Assembly (NCBI GenBank): GCA_037349315.1
Contig: JBAIAC010000004.1
Span: 41,915,001 to 41,979,000, forward strand
DNA: 64,000 nt
Direction of reading: 5' to 3'
Source of the DNA: Chelydra serpentina
Taxonomy: Eukaryota; Chordata; Testudines; Chelydridae
Shown: in pieces, positions 1 through 10,740 of the stretch
How positions within the stretch are numbered: the first letter of the stretch is position 1
Layout of the letters: each line of letters opens with the position of its first letter
The notes under the pieces: model-generated
Databases searched by the model: none
What the model saw: only the letters and a program-made list of their open reading frames with translations
Told to the model about the DNA's origin: nothing
Made by a program: the position numbers and the translations under genes

Positions 1-531
1 CTGCGGTGATTAGGCCTCAACTGGAGTATTGTGTCCAGTTCTGGATGCCACATTTCAGGAAAGTTGTGGATAAATTGGAGAGTCCAGAGAAGAGCAATAA
101 AAATGATTAAAGGTGTAGAAAACATAATATGTGAGGGAAGATTGAAACAATTGGGTTTGTTTAGTCAGGAGAAGAGAAGACTGAGAGGGGACACGAGAAA
201 TGTTTTCAAGTACATAAAAAGTTGTTACAAGGAAGAAGGGGGGAAATTGTTCTCTTTAACCTCTGAGGCTATGACAAGAACCAACGGACTTAAGTTGCTT
301 CAAGGGCAGTTTAGGTTGGACATTAGAAAGAACTTCTTAACTGTGAGGGTGGCTAAGCACTGGAATAAATTGCCTAGGGAGGCTGTGGAATCCTCATCAC
401 TGGAGATTTTTAAGAGCAGGTTAGACAAACACTCGTCAGAGATGGTCTAGATAATACTTAGTCCTGCCTTGAGTGCAAGGTATTGGACTAGAAGACCTCT
501 CATGGTTCCTTCCAGTCATACAGTTCTATGA
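1..531 (+). mobile_element. CR1 LINE, 3' fragment (enters from the left edge)
   Basis: The last part of a CR1 reverse-transcriptase ORF is readable from about 31 to 450. It has the CR1 C-terminal landmarks: an RPQLEYC-like start, [18 protein letters not shown], and an ending KSRLDKHSSEMV followed by a TAG stop. The short 3' UTR ends in the CR1-type tail ttctatgattc at about 521-531. It belongs to the same subfamily as the copy at 38890-40090, which has an almost identical stretch at 39561-40085. The element is cut by the window edge, so its true length is unknown, and small frameshifts mark it as dead. Confidence 0.9.
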
Positions 532-1712
532 TTCACATATGCTGTCTAGGTAAGATCTCAGTTTCAGTTATGTCGAGTTTCTTAAGTGTCTGTAAAATAT
601 ACACAGAAGTCTAATCTTAGCTCAAATTGCATTTAAAATGGTGTTTCAGGTGGTATGTATGTATGTTACCATTTTTAATCTTAAATTCACAGCGAAACTG
701 CATTTTACAATTTGCTTTAAAAAAAGCCAATATTTGGAAATAAATATAATTGATACCTCATAAGAATCTCACATTCTTCATAGCACATAATTCCTTAAAT
801 GGAGTCGGGTGTAATAATGGGGAAAACATGAAGAAGGGGAAAAAAATTGTTATATTGTAACTATTCACAACTAAATGTTCACAAATTCAGTGTCACATTT
901 CAGCATGTGAATGAAGTAGATAAGAGTCCTCACATTTTGGTGCACTTTTCTGAAATAAAATTTTACATAATTAATCGGGAGAAGAAAACACTTTTCCTTT
1001 TCTTATCATACATCAAAATATTATTAATTTCTTTATCATCTCTTATATAGCAAATAAGTGTCCAGCGTTCCTTTGGGAACTCAAAATGCACCAATAAAAA
1101 TAGGTTTAAATCACTTACATGAAGGCTGAATTTTGTGTTTCACTCCTGAAGTCTAGATTCCCTATGTTCTGCAGTCTACAATGACTGAAATATAGGGTTA
1201 TATCATTCCTTCCATGAAACAGCCATGAAAATTGAAAAGATATCCAAGAAGTTCTTGATTTATGTATCTGAGTAGGAAGGGTTTGGAGGCCTACAGGGCC
1301 ATGGCCTCCAAACTTGGACGTCATTAGATCTGCAAGAAAAATTCTTAAGGGGTCTTGACATCTGATATCCAGACTCTACGGATTTTGTAGGAATTTGTGC
1401 TTACAGGAGTAATATTAGCTTTGGAGGTAAGATGCCATGTATATCTGCTGATGAAAAGCACAATAAGAATTAAGTATTATTATTATTCGTCTAGCTGAAT
1501 TTGTCAAGCTTCACCTTCCAGGAACTGTAATTTGTCATCACTATCTGTTAAAGAGCCGTCTGCTATCAGAAATTTCCCCATATAGGTACTTACAAACTGG
1601 TGATAGTCATTTCAGTCTTCTATTGGATAAATTATGTAGAATGAGATTCTTAAGTGTCTCACCGAATCAGGATTTTCCAGACCTTGATTCATTCTTGTCT
1701 ACGGTAGCACTT
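532..1712. other. Non-coding stretch, nothing recognised
   Basis: AT-rich sequence with only short chance ORFs. No repeat or exon recognised. Probably intron of TNFRSF19 (inference). Confidence 0.5.
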
Positions 1713-1925
1713 TTAAGAACATAAGCATGGTCATCCTGGGTCAGGCCAATGGTCCACGTAAGCCAAGTATCATGTTATCTGACAGTGGTCAGTACGAGAT
1801 GCTGTTGATAGACCTGTCCTCCATGAACTTAGCTTTTGAATCCAGTTATACTTTTTGCCTTCACATCATCCCCTGTCAATGAGTTCCACAAGTTGACTAT
1901 GCGCTGAGTGTATTACTGCTTTTAC
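1713..1925 (-). mobile_element. CR1/L3-like LINE, 3'-end fragment
   Basis: Begins with taagaacataagcatggtca, the antisense of a common sauropsid CR1-like 3' end, and continues through ccaagtatcatgttatctgac and a gagttccacaagttgactatg stretch. The same sequence type, better preserved, is at 32701-33425. It is old and heavily diverged, with internal deletions. Confidence 0.7.
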
Positions 1926-3552
1926 CACTGTTGGAACTGAGCTGATGGCAGCAACTTGGGAAATTCTAGCGAAATTTAGTGTAGACTACACAATCAATCA
2001 TGTTTAACGGTATTATAATGAGAACAGAATGCTTATGCAGATACCATGTATTTTTTTCCTTGTAAAAATTGAAGAAAAGTTTAAAAAAAAATCCATAGCT
2101 ACTGAGCATGATTCGAAAGAAGTCTATACCAGTGCACAATTCTTAGGACAATTTTTTTTAGCGCATTTTAATTTTAACTTTGTGTATATATGTGTAATAT
2201 AAAATTGTCAGTTATTTAATGGAAATTCTTCATTCAGTGCAATATTTCTGGTATGATATGTGAACTAAAGGGTTGAGTATTCTGATCTTCACCGGTCTCT
2301 GACATGAGCTTTCTTGTTTTAGGAAAGTCTTGACTCCAGTCCTCAAAGCAGCCGAGAAGGTCTATAGAAGGGACTGATAGGGAATTCTGAAAGGAGTTAA
2401 TAAACTTATGTCTTGTAGGGTTCGTGTAACGTTAAAGGGAAAAAAGTCTCTCTTTTGAGTCTTAACTAGAAAACACAGTGGTGCTGAGAAATGTAATGAC
2501 TAAACATGAAAATATGCTTTTCCCCCCAGTGCTAAGTACTGTTTGGCTTTTAGATGTTTAATCATGATAATTTTGTTTTTGACTTATGTTCATTGAAACT
2601 ATAAGGAAACAAAGCATTAAAAATGTGTGAAAAATTCTGAATGATCAGAGTGGAATTCTATATCACTCCTTAATCCCTTTCTTCTTTCAATGTGAAATAG
2701 AATGACAAATATTTGTGCAGCTAACTCCGTTGAGCTATTATAGAGGAAAAGGAAAAGTTTAAATGTCTTGCTCCAATAAATTGTCTTGTAAGGTGCTTTG
2801 GCAAGCTTTTATTTGCTTATGAACACTACCATAAGGGCATGAACTTCCTGCACTAAAGGATCATAGTAAGTCTGAGTCATTGATGAGGACCTCTGTGTAT
2901 GGGGAGCAGTTGATTATTACCTAGTTAGATTTATAGCTAAGTTCTTACTTTTATCTTCTGTCTTTCTGCAGACATTTTAAAACAGACATTTGGTTTAAAT
3001 ATTTACTCATGGAAAAACAGGTTGTGGATTGTTAAAGATGAAGTTGAAAGGATTCTATAATGGACAAGTAAAGAGTGTTAAAGGTCAGGAGAATTATCAC
3101 CTTTGTGTAAACTTTCAAGGGCAAACAATGAATTCTCTGTGTAATTTGGCATAATAGAAAATTAAATATACATAGATATAACTATATTTTAAAATATTGA
3201 ATTCAAATAAATTATAAATAACCTCCCCTACATTTTTGTGCAGCAGTCAAACATTAGATTAGGAGTTCTTGGTGTATTTGTGCTATGGCTACACGCATTC
3301 ACTTTCTAAATTGAAGTGCAGACATAGTTACAGTGTATTCCTGGCAACTGCGTGAATGCAACTGGTACTCTTCATCTGTCTGTGCTAGAGACCTAGCGTC
3401 AAACACAAACAAATAACACTATAGGGTATGAAGGGAAAAATAGATGTGATCTAACCCTGATCTGTCCATGTCCATCAATGAAATTATGACAGAGTAAGTG
3501 AGATACTTGCAACTAGTCTTGGTCTCATCAAATAGGAAATAAAGGAAAAACT
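1926..3552. other. Non-coding stretch, nothing recognised
   Basis: AT-rich sequence without coding signal or a repeat I can name. A few short A/T runs occur, for example near 2080 and 2150. Confidence 0.5.
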
Positions 3553-3835
3553 AAGGGCTTGTCTACACTGCCACTCACAGTGCTGAAACTTTCTTTGCTC
3601 AGGAGTGTGAAAAAACATCGCCCTGAGCGATGCAAGTTTCAGTGCTGTAAAGTGGCAGTGTAGATAGAGCTACAGCGCTGGTAGCCATGCTCCCAGCGCT
3701 AGTAGCTATTCCCCTTGTGGAGGTGGGGTTTTTTACAGTGCTGGGAGAACTCTCTCCCAGTGATGGTGCCGCAACTACACAGCCATGTTAAAGCGCTGCC
3801 GTTGCAGCGCTTTAACATCAGCTGTGTAGACATAC
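3553..3835. mobile_element. Palindromic MITE (GTCTACAC-type ends)
   Basis: The left end is agggcttgtctacactgcc; the right end gctgtgtagacatac is its imperfect inverted copy. The interior is built of inverted pieces: cagtgctgaaactttc against gaaa/caagtttcagtgctg near 3578-3650, and agcgctg motifs at 3672, 3696 and 3791-3808. No transposase remains. These features fit a non-autonomous DNA transposon, and similar ends recur at 14488, 34258, 37897 and 42451. No clear target duplication was found, so superfamily hAT is inferred from related copies. Confidence 0.7.
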
Positions 3836-4781
3836 AATTTGGTTTTTGGGGGTATCAAATAAAGCATACAACTGAACAATCCTACTGAAGTCTTCCATTT
3901 TGAAGACGAGCTGTCAGACTGGGGCAGACTTGAAAAACAGAACATTTACCAAAAAGGCATTTTACTTTACTTTACCTATTTTTTCCATCTACACAGATAA
4001 ACATGTTTGAATAAGCGCTTTCTTCTTCACAGACCCGGCTTTATCATCTGCGTCGCCCTACAGTCACGTTTTTAGAAATAATTTGTGAATACCACATTTA
4101 TCACAACTTTATTTCAGTATCGTTAGAAGATGTACTTGTGTGTATTTTGCAAGGAATAGGATTTTTGGTTGAAGATGGAAGTTTGATAATTAACAAGTAA
4201 AAGGAAAGCTATGCAAAATGTTAATTTCTATCTCTTATTTCTTTTCAAGGGATAAAGTTTTAGAAGCTTCATTGTGTTTGAGTTTCCAAACTACTCTCAG
4301 AATAGTATAGGCAATTATGAAACACACATATACTTAATTAAAAGCACCCATTTTAGTGTTCAATGAAAAAATACCCAGAGAGAGTCAGTTCAGAAGGATC
4401 TCTCTGTCTCCTGGGATTATTAGTCTCTGTTGAGTTTTTAAAAGGCACAGAAAGGGATGTACACTCTACTTCCCTACAGATATAGCTCTTAATACTTTAG
4501 CTGATACAATCTAACAGAGCTCTTAAAGAATTGAGATAAAAGTACAAGGTAAGGCATATAAAAAACAGATGTACCCTATGCTGATGATAAAACAGACTCC
4601 TATACTGATGATGCAGTTTATGTATTATATCTTATTATGCATAGATCCTTAATCTGAGATTTACCCATTACAAGAGGATGTTTCAGAACACACTTCAAAA
4701 ACTAGACTTGTGAGAATGTGCCATCTCCTTAGCAACCAGAAAGGAAAAAAAAATAGCAGGTATATACAAGATGGAGAGAGA
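3836..4781. other. Non-coding stretch, nothing recognised
   Basis: AT-rich sequence without a recognisable gene or repeat. Confidence 0.45.
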
Positions 4782-4972
4782 GAATTTCCTCCCACATCAG
4801 ATTGGCAGGGATGTTGGGGTTTTTTGCCCTCTTCTGCAGTGTGGAGCCTGCATCACCTCCTGGGATCACCGGGGCATATTTTACCTAATAATTTCCAGCC
4901 ACCACAGGGGCCTTTGGCATTGCTGACACCTCAGTCTCTCCTGTCCTCTACCTTTTGGCACAAAAAGAGGTT
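4782..4972 (+). repeat. Left arm of a 191-bp inverted duplication (CR1-like sequence)
   Basis: Reverse complement of 5410-5600 over the whole 191 bp, with one mismatch seen by eye (ccggtg against ccggcg). The content is CR1-like (the agattggcagggatgttggg segment), read on the + strand here. Its left flank does not continue as CR1, whereas the right arm does, so this arm looks like the derived copy (inference). Confidence 0.85.
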
Positions 4973-5006
4973 TCCTGAGAATTAAAATGCTTTAATTCAA
5001 CTAGAG

Positions 5007-5394
5007 CAGTGGCTCTCAGTCTTTCCAGTCTACTGTACCCCTATCAGGAGTCTGATTTGTCTTGTGTACCCCCAAGTTTCACCTCTCTTAAAAACTTATA
5101 AATAAATTCATACATAAAAATTCAAACGCGTCACAACACACTATTACTGAAAAATTGCTTACTTTTTCCATTTTTACCATATCATTATAAAATCAATCAA
5201 TTGGAATATAAATATTGTAGTTACATTTCAGTGTATAGTATACAGAGCAGTATAAATAAATCATTGTCTATGAAATTTTAGTTTGTAATGAATTTGCTAG
5301 TGCTTTTTATTTAGCCTGGTTATCTAGAGGAGTTGATGTACCCCCTGGAAGACGTCTGAGTATCCCCAGGGGTACATATACCCCTGGTTGAGAC
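5007..5394. mobile_element. hAT-like MITE (CAGTGGYTCTCA end), right end disrupted
   Basis: Starts cagtggctctcagtctttcc and runs to caggggtacatatacccctggttgaga. The outer ends are imperfect inverted repeats, of the class often seen as CAGTGGTTCTCAA...TTGAGAACCACTG in amniote genomes. The interior is AT-rich and non-coding. The right terminus stops at ttgaga; the expected remaining bases are replaced by an inverted copy of internal bases 5264-5282. Confidence 0.7.
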
Positions 5395-5411
5395 TAAAAT
5401 TTCATAGACAA
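5393..5411 (-). repeat. 19-bp inverted copy of 5264-5282 (junction filler)
   Basis: 5393-5411 is the exact reverse complement of 5264-5282, inside the preceding MITE. It abuts and overlaps by 2 bp the right arm of the 191-bp inverted duplication. This looks like a templated insertion. Confidence 0.8.
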
Positions 5412-5835
5412 CCTCTTTTTGTGCCAAAAGGTAGAGGACAGGAGAGACTGAGGTGTCAGCAATGCCAAAGGCCCCTGTGGTGGCTGGAAATTATTAGGTA
5501 AAATATGCCCCGGCGATCCCAGGAGGTGATGCAGGCTCCACACTGCAGAAGAGGGCAAAAAACCCCAACATCCCTGCCAATCTGATGTGGGAGGAAATTC
5601 CTTTCCAACCCCAAATCTGGTGATCAGTTAGAGGATTTTCTGTAACAGCTCAGAACACCAGTCCACCATAGCTGGTATCCTGTCTCCAGCTGTGGAAGAT
5701 CTCTGATGCTTCAGAGTAAGGAAGGGAAATAAATAAATAAATAGATTACAATTGTGCAGCGGGGGGGAAATTCCTTCCTGACCTCTGCAGGTGACCAGTT
5801 GAAGTTCTGAAGCATGGGATTAGATTAGTGATTAA
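5410..5835 (-). mobile_element. CR1-like LINE fragment; contains right arm of the inverted duplication (5410-5600)
   Basis: Antisense CR1-like text: gggcaaaaaaccccaacatccctgccaatctgat, then a gggaggaaattcctttccaacc stretch and gatcagttagagg. A second similar module follows (ggggggaaattccttcctgacc, about 5760-5800). The minus-strand CR1 at 47386-48770 carries the homologous segment at about 47840-47930. An AAAT microsatellite is at 5729-5742. Confidence 0.7.
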
Positions 5836-7233
5836 CATTACAGTCATCAATATTAAAACATCTCACAATTGTACTCAGAATGAAGTTGCTATTTAGTCAC
5901 TGTTTGGTTATTGCTGTATTAAGAGTGCCACATTTCTGGGCGCTTTTTCCTGCTCCTGCAAAGTTCTGCTTCATTCTCTGTGGTAACCTCTCCCCGCGCC
6001 TTTAAGAAAGGAGCAGGGGAAGGTTGAGATGAGACCCTACTCTGAATCAAACTTGAGAAGCTAGCATCTGCAGATTGCAGGACAATTGCATCTTTTGCTT
6101 CAGTGAATCAGAAATGTTTTGTTGAATAATTCACTGTGGTGGAAGTGTCTACAACCGAAGAGTGTAATATCACATGTATTGGATATATACCTTCAGTTAG
6201 ACCTAAAAGAGCCACTAATTTTTATATATACAATTGTTTTACTTAAATTTTCTTTTTAGAGATATTACTGGTTCCAGTGGCAGTACTCATTTTAAGTATA
6301 GGGAATATCTCTCAAGCCATTGGAAACTTTCAGAATGAAAGGGTAAATGTGCTTGAAGATTCTATCTCAACCTTGGAATTTTTGCAACATGCTCTTTACT
6401 TTTTTTGTTAATCCAGAATGTGGACAATAATGAGCAAAGCTTAATATGGGGAAGAATTTAATATATAACTGTGTAGGAGTGGGATCAGATATATACTGAT
6501 AATGCATGTTCCGTAATGAAATTAATTGAGCAAAAGGTAGTATAAAGAAATTTAACTTTTGATAGGTTCACTGTTCTTATGCCAGGCGAGGTTGTGAAGC
6601 GCAGCACTGCTTATGACATTTGAACTGTGTGACCCTGATCCTGCAGTGAGATCTCTGTTGGTGGACCTCCATTGAAATCAGTGGAGCTCCACTCCACAGA
6701 GGGATCCATCCTTATCATACTCCATTGTATATGTGAGACCTGATATACTTAATTTTATTTTTCTGCTTTAAACCAATTCTGGAATAACATTCTGGCATAT
6801 ATATTATGCAATTTGAATAACACTAAAGCAGTTTTGACCTTCTAATCAAGGCACACAAAGTCACCAGGATTTGTGTGCACACATTTGAAGGCTGTTTTTT
6901 GTTTTAATAATTTGTGATTGTAATTTGGACATATTCAGAAATACTCACCAGAACAGTTCCAAAGCCTAAGCCTAAATTTCAATTTAAAAAACATTTATTT
7001 TTCTGTATGAAACAGATATACATCATACATAAAAACACAAGGAGTTAAAGTAAATGAAACCTTAAGCAGGTGTACACCACTGAGTGTTATAAATGCAAAA
7101 CATAAAACACTTGTATTTGATTTTTGATCTGAGTTGTGTTGATCTGCAGATATGGTAAGCTTCTAAGGTTGAGAAGTGAGAGTCAAACCACAGATCACTC
7201 CATGTAGAAGACAAATAAATAAAAAAATAAATG
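5836..7233. other. Non-coding stretch with weak old-repeat traces
   Basis: No gene found. Around 6630-6710 a run resembling the widespread sauropsid motif attgaaatcagtggagctcc is present; similar wording is seen near 49050 (attgacttcagtggagcc), suggesting an ancient unnamed repeat. A splice-like open segment at 6252-6341 is discussed under rejected items. Confidence 0.4.
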
Positions 7234-7431
7234 GAGATATGCCAATGTCCTAGAACTGGAAGGACCTTAACGGTCATCGAGTCCAGTCCCCTCCCTTCAC
7301 TAGCAGGACCAAGTACTGTCCCCTGACAGATTTTTTTTTTCCACAGATCCCTAAATGGCCCCCTCAAGGATTGACCTCACAACCCTGGGTTTAGCAGGCC
7401 AATGCTCAAACCACTGAGCTATCCCTCCCCC
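7234..7431 (-). mobile_element. tRNA-derived SINE, turtle Cry type
   Basis: On the minus strand the element starts ggggagggatagctcagtgg, with tRNA A-box-like tagctcagtggtttgagc. A B-box-like segment (ggttgtgaggtcaatcct) follows about 45 bases further on, then ccttgagggggccatttagg. The 3' body contains a gactcgatgacc-type segment shared with CR1 tails. Pol III promoter boxes plus a LINE-like tail are the hallmarks of Cry-type turtle SINEs. A second copy is at 12690-12884. A poly-T run at 7331-7340 interrupts the body. Confidence 0.85.
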
Positions 7432-8083
7432 CTAATTAAATAGGTTAATTAGATGATAATGAACAAATTACAATGCTGATGTCTAATTTTATTCCACTTA
7501 AATGTTTTATACCTTAATGAATATCTTTTGCATTTTGGCCACCTCCATTGAGCTTTATTTCTAAATTCACTTTTCATTTTTCTATAGTTTTCACCTGGTT
7601 TCTAAATGTTCATTCGTTTGCACTTCTGATAAATATCTAGAGCAACTAGAGTGTAGGAACCATTTTTTAATTAAGAATGGAAGTGTTAAGTTTCTTTGTG
7701 CTAGTAGATTTATGCCTCTTATGTATGTAAATATACATAGAGGGTCATAATGTCAAACTAAACAATGTGTATGTCAAGCATTGATAATTTCTCGATAGTA
7801 CGAGGGGTGGTTTCTACAGAGATTTCTTTTAAGCAACTTCTTTGACTGTTTCCATGGTGTGTGAGGAAACAAACTGAACCATGCAATCCTGTAGAGTTAT
7901 TTATCCTCTTCAAGTCTAGAACTACTATTAGAGATAAAAAATATGGAATCCTCTTTTTGAAATAACCAATATTTCTGTTTTTTTAAATAAATTTGTAATA
8001 CAAAACTCCATGTACTATGCACTGTGACAAGAAGTTATTTAATTTAAACACCCAAGTTGATGTCAAGTTAAATTATCATAGAT
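7432..8083. other. Non-coding stretch, nothing recognised
   Basis: AT-rich sequence; no gene or nameable repeat. Confidence 0.45.
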
Positions 8084-8200
8084 CAGTAGTTCTCAAACTT
8101 ATTTCATCACGTCCCCTTTTCTTGTGTCTGTAGTACTTTATGCCCCTCCTGCCACGTAAGTGCATATACCAGTAAAAAAATGGAACTCTCTCTAAATATT
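8084..8200 (+). mobile_element. hAT-like MITE end (CAGTRGTTCTCAAACTT)
   Basis: cagtagttctcaaacttatttcatca followed by tatgcccctcctgcc is the typical 5' end of a hAT-type non-autonomous element. I could not locate the matching right end with confidence; it may reach to about 8570, where cacattttgtacccctaagt is found. Confidence 0.55.
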
Positions 8201-8769
8201 AACAGTAGGGCATTGATTCAGACAGAGTCAACAATCCATTTTAATAAGAGCAAATGCAAAACTGTGATTGTGGCTGATGCTTACAATTTAAATGTGCACG
8301 CCACATCATAGCAAGTGGATTAACGTACGGAAGGGAACAAATTTGTATAATGCTTTGAAAGCTTAACAAATCCATCAAAATGCTCAGCGCCATCTAGAGT
8401 CAAATGCACAATGCCATCTGGGGACCTGATATGTCTGGAGGAATCAGCTTTGCTAGTTATTCATTGCTGTGGCTAAAATGTGCACAGTTTGTTTTTTTTC
8501 CCTACAGCATCTCACACACACACATTTTGTACCCCTAAGTTCTAAGACCATTTTCAGGTACCCAAATAATAGGTCTGATTTTTCAGAACTTCTGAGCACT
8601 CTGTATTTTAGTTGACTTTGGTGGGACATGCCAAGTGTTCAGCACTTTTGGAAATGAGGCCATCTTTATTTAGGTATCAAAATATGTAATTAGGAACCTT
8701 GCTTTAAGTGACCCAGTTTTTAAATATCATGGCCCTAATAGTTCATTTCTAACAGGAAAAATAGTCATG

Positions 8770-8940
8770 TGGCTAAAGCACATGGCTGGAGTCAGGAATT
8801 GTGGATTCTGTTCTCACTGATCTACTAGGTAGCCTTGGGCAAATCACTTAATGTCCCCGTGCCTCAGTTTCCTCATCTGTAAAATGGGAATAATGATACT
8901 GATCTACTAATGAAAAGTGCTGTACAGGAGGTAGGTGGTA
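8770..8940 (+). mobile_element. MIR SINE (CORE-SINE)
   Basis: Contains the diagnostic MIR string: gccttgggcaaatcacttaatg, then cctcagtttcctcatctgtaaaatgggaata. The weak tRNA-like head tggctaaagcacatggctggagtcagg lies at 8770. The downstream stretch 8955-9033 (gtccaaatcatgtaacc, then ccagctgtaaaacaggtataatg) looks like a second MIR piece, into which the hAT element at 9034 has inserted. Confidence 0.85.
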
Positions 8941-9025
8941 TTATTATAGGCTCTTGGGACTTTTTGTTGATCTTGTCCAAATCATGTAACCTTTCTATAT
9001 ATCAGTTGCCCCAGCTGTAAAACAG

Positions 9026-9033
9026 GTATAATG
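9026..9033. repeat. Left 8-bp target-site duplication GTATAATG of the hAT element
   Basis: GTATAATG at 9026-9033 is repeated exactly at 11187-11194, flanking the element at 9034-11186. An 8-bp duplication is characteristic of hAT transposition. Confidence 0.9.
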
Positions 9034-9243
9034 TAGGGCTGTCAGTTAATCGCAGTTAACTCACACAATTAACTCAAAAAAATTAACGTCGCTTAAAAAA
9101 ATTAATCGTGATTAATCGCACCGTTAAATAATAGAATGCCAATTGAAATTTATTAAATATTTTTGATGTTTTTCTACATTTTCAAATTTATTGATTTCTA
9201 TTAAAACACAGAATGCAAAATGTACAGTGCTTACTTTATATTA

Positions 9244-9710
9244 CAGTGAAACCCCGCTATAACGCGATAATTGGGGTCCAAAAAATTCCATCGCGATAAA
9301 TGCGGGGTCGCGTTATAGTGGGGTTATGAAAATTTACCATCTCAAGCCGGTCTCTTCTCTTCTCCCCAAAGCGGAGAATTTTCAAGCTGGTCAGTTTCAA
9401 GCTGGTCAAACTTCTCTGCTTTGGGGAGAAGAGAAGAGACCGGCTTGAAACTGTCCAGCTTGAAACTGACTAGCTTGAGTTTCAAGCCAGTCTCTTCTCT
9501 TCTTGCCAAAAGGGGAAGCAGGGGCAGAAGGGAAGAGAGGGTGGGTAGGAACGGGGGAGATGGGGAGGAAATGGAGCCAGGGTCGGCTCCAGGCGAGGAA
9601 GCACGCTCTAGATGCTTTTTTTTTGCTTGGGGCCGCCCGGGAGCCAGCTTATGATCGCGTTATAGCCAGATTCGCGTTATTGTGGGGCGCACTATAGGGG
9701 GGTTTCACTG
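9244..9710. mobile_element. pogo/Tigger-like MITE nested in the hAT element
   Basis: Terminal inverted repeats cagtgaaaccccgctataac and ctataggggggtttcactg are flanked by TA on both sides (9242-9243 and 9711-9712), the target preference of Tc1/mariner and pogo elements. Further inverted gcgttatag motifs lie at both ends. The centre holds an internal hairpin: 9344-9379 (aagccggtctcttctcttct...) is matched by its reverse complement at 9413-9448. No transposase is encoded. The open frames here are by-products of the GA-rich hairpin. Confidence 0.85.
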
Positions 9711-9895
9711 TATTTTTATTACAAATATATGCACTGTAAAAATGATAAAAGGAATAGTATTTTTCAGTTCACCTCATACAAGTACTGTAGTGCAATCTCT
9801 ATCATGAAAGTGTAATTTACAAATGTAGATTTTTTTTGTTACATAACTGCACTCAAAAACAAAACAATGTAAAACTTTAGAGCCTACAAGTACAC

Positions 9896-10135
9896 TCAGT
9901 CGTACTTCTTGTTCAGCCAATCGCTAAGACAAACAAGTTTGTTTACATTTAAGGGAGATACTGCTGACTGCTTCTTATTTACAATGTCACCTGAAAGTGA
10001 GAACAGGCGTTGGCATGGCACTTTTGTAGCTGGCCGTTGCAAAGTATTTACCTGCAGATATGCTAAACATTCGTATGCCCCTTCATGCTTCGGCCACCAT
10101 TCCAGAGGACATGCTTCCATGCTGATGATCCTCAT
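9896..10135 (-). pseudogene. Mirrored fragment of hAT transposase C-terminus
   Basis: The minus-strand frame reads ACPLEWWPKHEGAYE, then CQRLFSLSGDIVNKK and LVCLSDWLNKK. These are the conserved motifs of the hAT C-terminal dimerisation domain. The same domain is encoded on the opposite strand at 10580-10740, so this is the inverted duplicate. No start or upstream domains exist; it cannot make a transposase. Confidence 0.85.
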
Positions 10136-10175
10136 TAAAAAAAGAATGCTTTAATTAAATTTGTGACTGAACTCC

Positions 10176-10740
10176 TTGGGGGGAGAATTGTATGTCTCCT
10201 CTTCTGTTTTATCCGCATTCTGCTATACATTTCATGTTATAACAGTCTCGGGTGATGACCCAGCACATGTTCATTTTAAGAACACTTTCACAGCAGATTT
10301 GACAAAATGCAAAAAAGGTACCAATGTGAAATTTCTAAAAATAGCTACAGCACTCAACCCAAGGTTTAAGAATCTGAACTGCCATCCAAAATCTGAGTGG
10401 GACGAGGTGGGGAGCATGCTTTCAGAAGTCTTAAAAGAGCAACACTCAGATGTGGAAACTACATAACCCGAACCAGCAAAAAGAAAATCAACCTTCTGCT
10501 GGTGGCATCTGACTCAGATGATGAAAATGAACATGCATCCGTCTGCTCTGCTTTGGATCATTATCGAGCAGAACCCGTTCTCAGCGTGGATGCATGTCCT
10601 CTGGAATGGTGGTTGAAGCATGAAGGGACATATGAATCTTTAGTGCATCTGGCACGTAAATATCTTCTGATGCGGGCTACAACAGTGCCATGCGAACGCC
10701 TGTTCTCACTTTCAGGTGACATTGTAAATAAGACGTGAGC
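10176..10740 (+). pseudogene. hAT transposase remnant (C-terminal part, frameshifted)
   Basis: The first frame (to 10466) gives TNVKFLKIATALNPRFKNL, the ATALDPRFK-type motif of hAT transposases. The reading then shifts to another frame (10397-10738) with DACPLEWWLKHEGTYE, ARKYLLMRATTVPCERLF and SLSGDIVNK, the hAT dimerisation region. The catalytic N-terminal domain and zinc finger are missing. At least one frameshift and stop codons make it a pseudogene. It resembles the ZBED-like hAT group; the exact family is not assigned. Confidence 0.85.

Noticed and set aside
6252..6341. Exon-like open segment (acceptor ctttttag, hydrophobic frame EILLVPVAVLILSIGN, possible donor gggtaaat)
   Set aside because: It does not match TNFRSF19 or any protein I recognise, the donor is weak, and no partner exon was found. 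An open 30-codon hydrophobic stretch is common by chance in AT-rich DNA.
9421..9697. Open frames in the GA-rich segment of the nested MITE
   Set aside because: They arise from the internal hairpin of a transposon and carry no protein motif.
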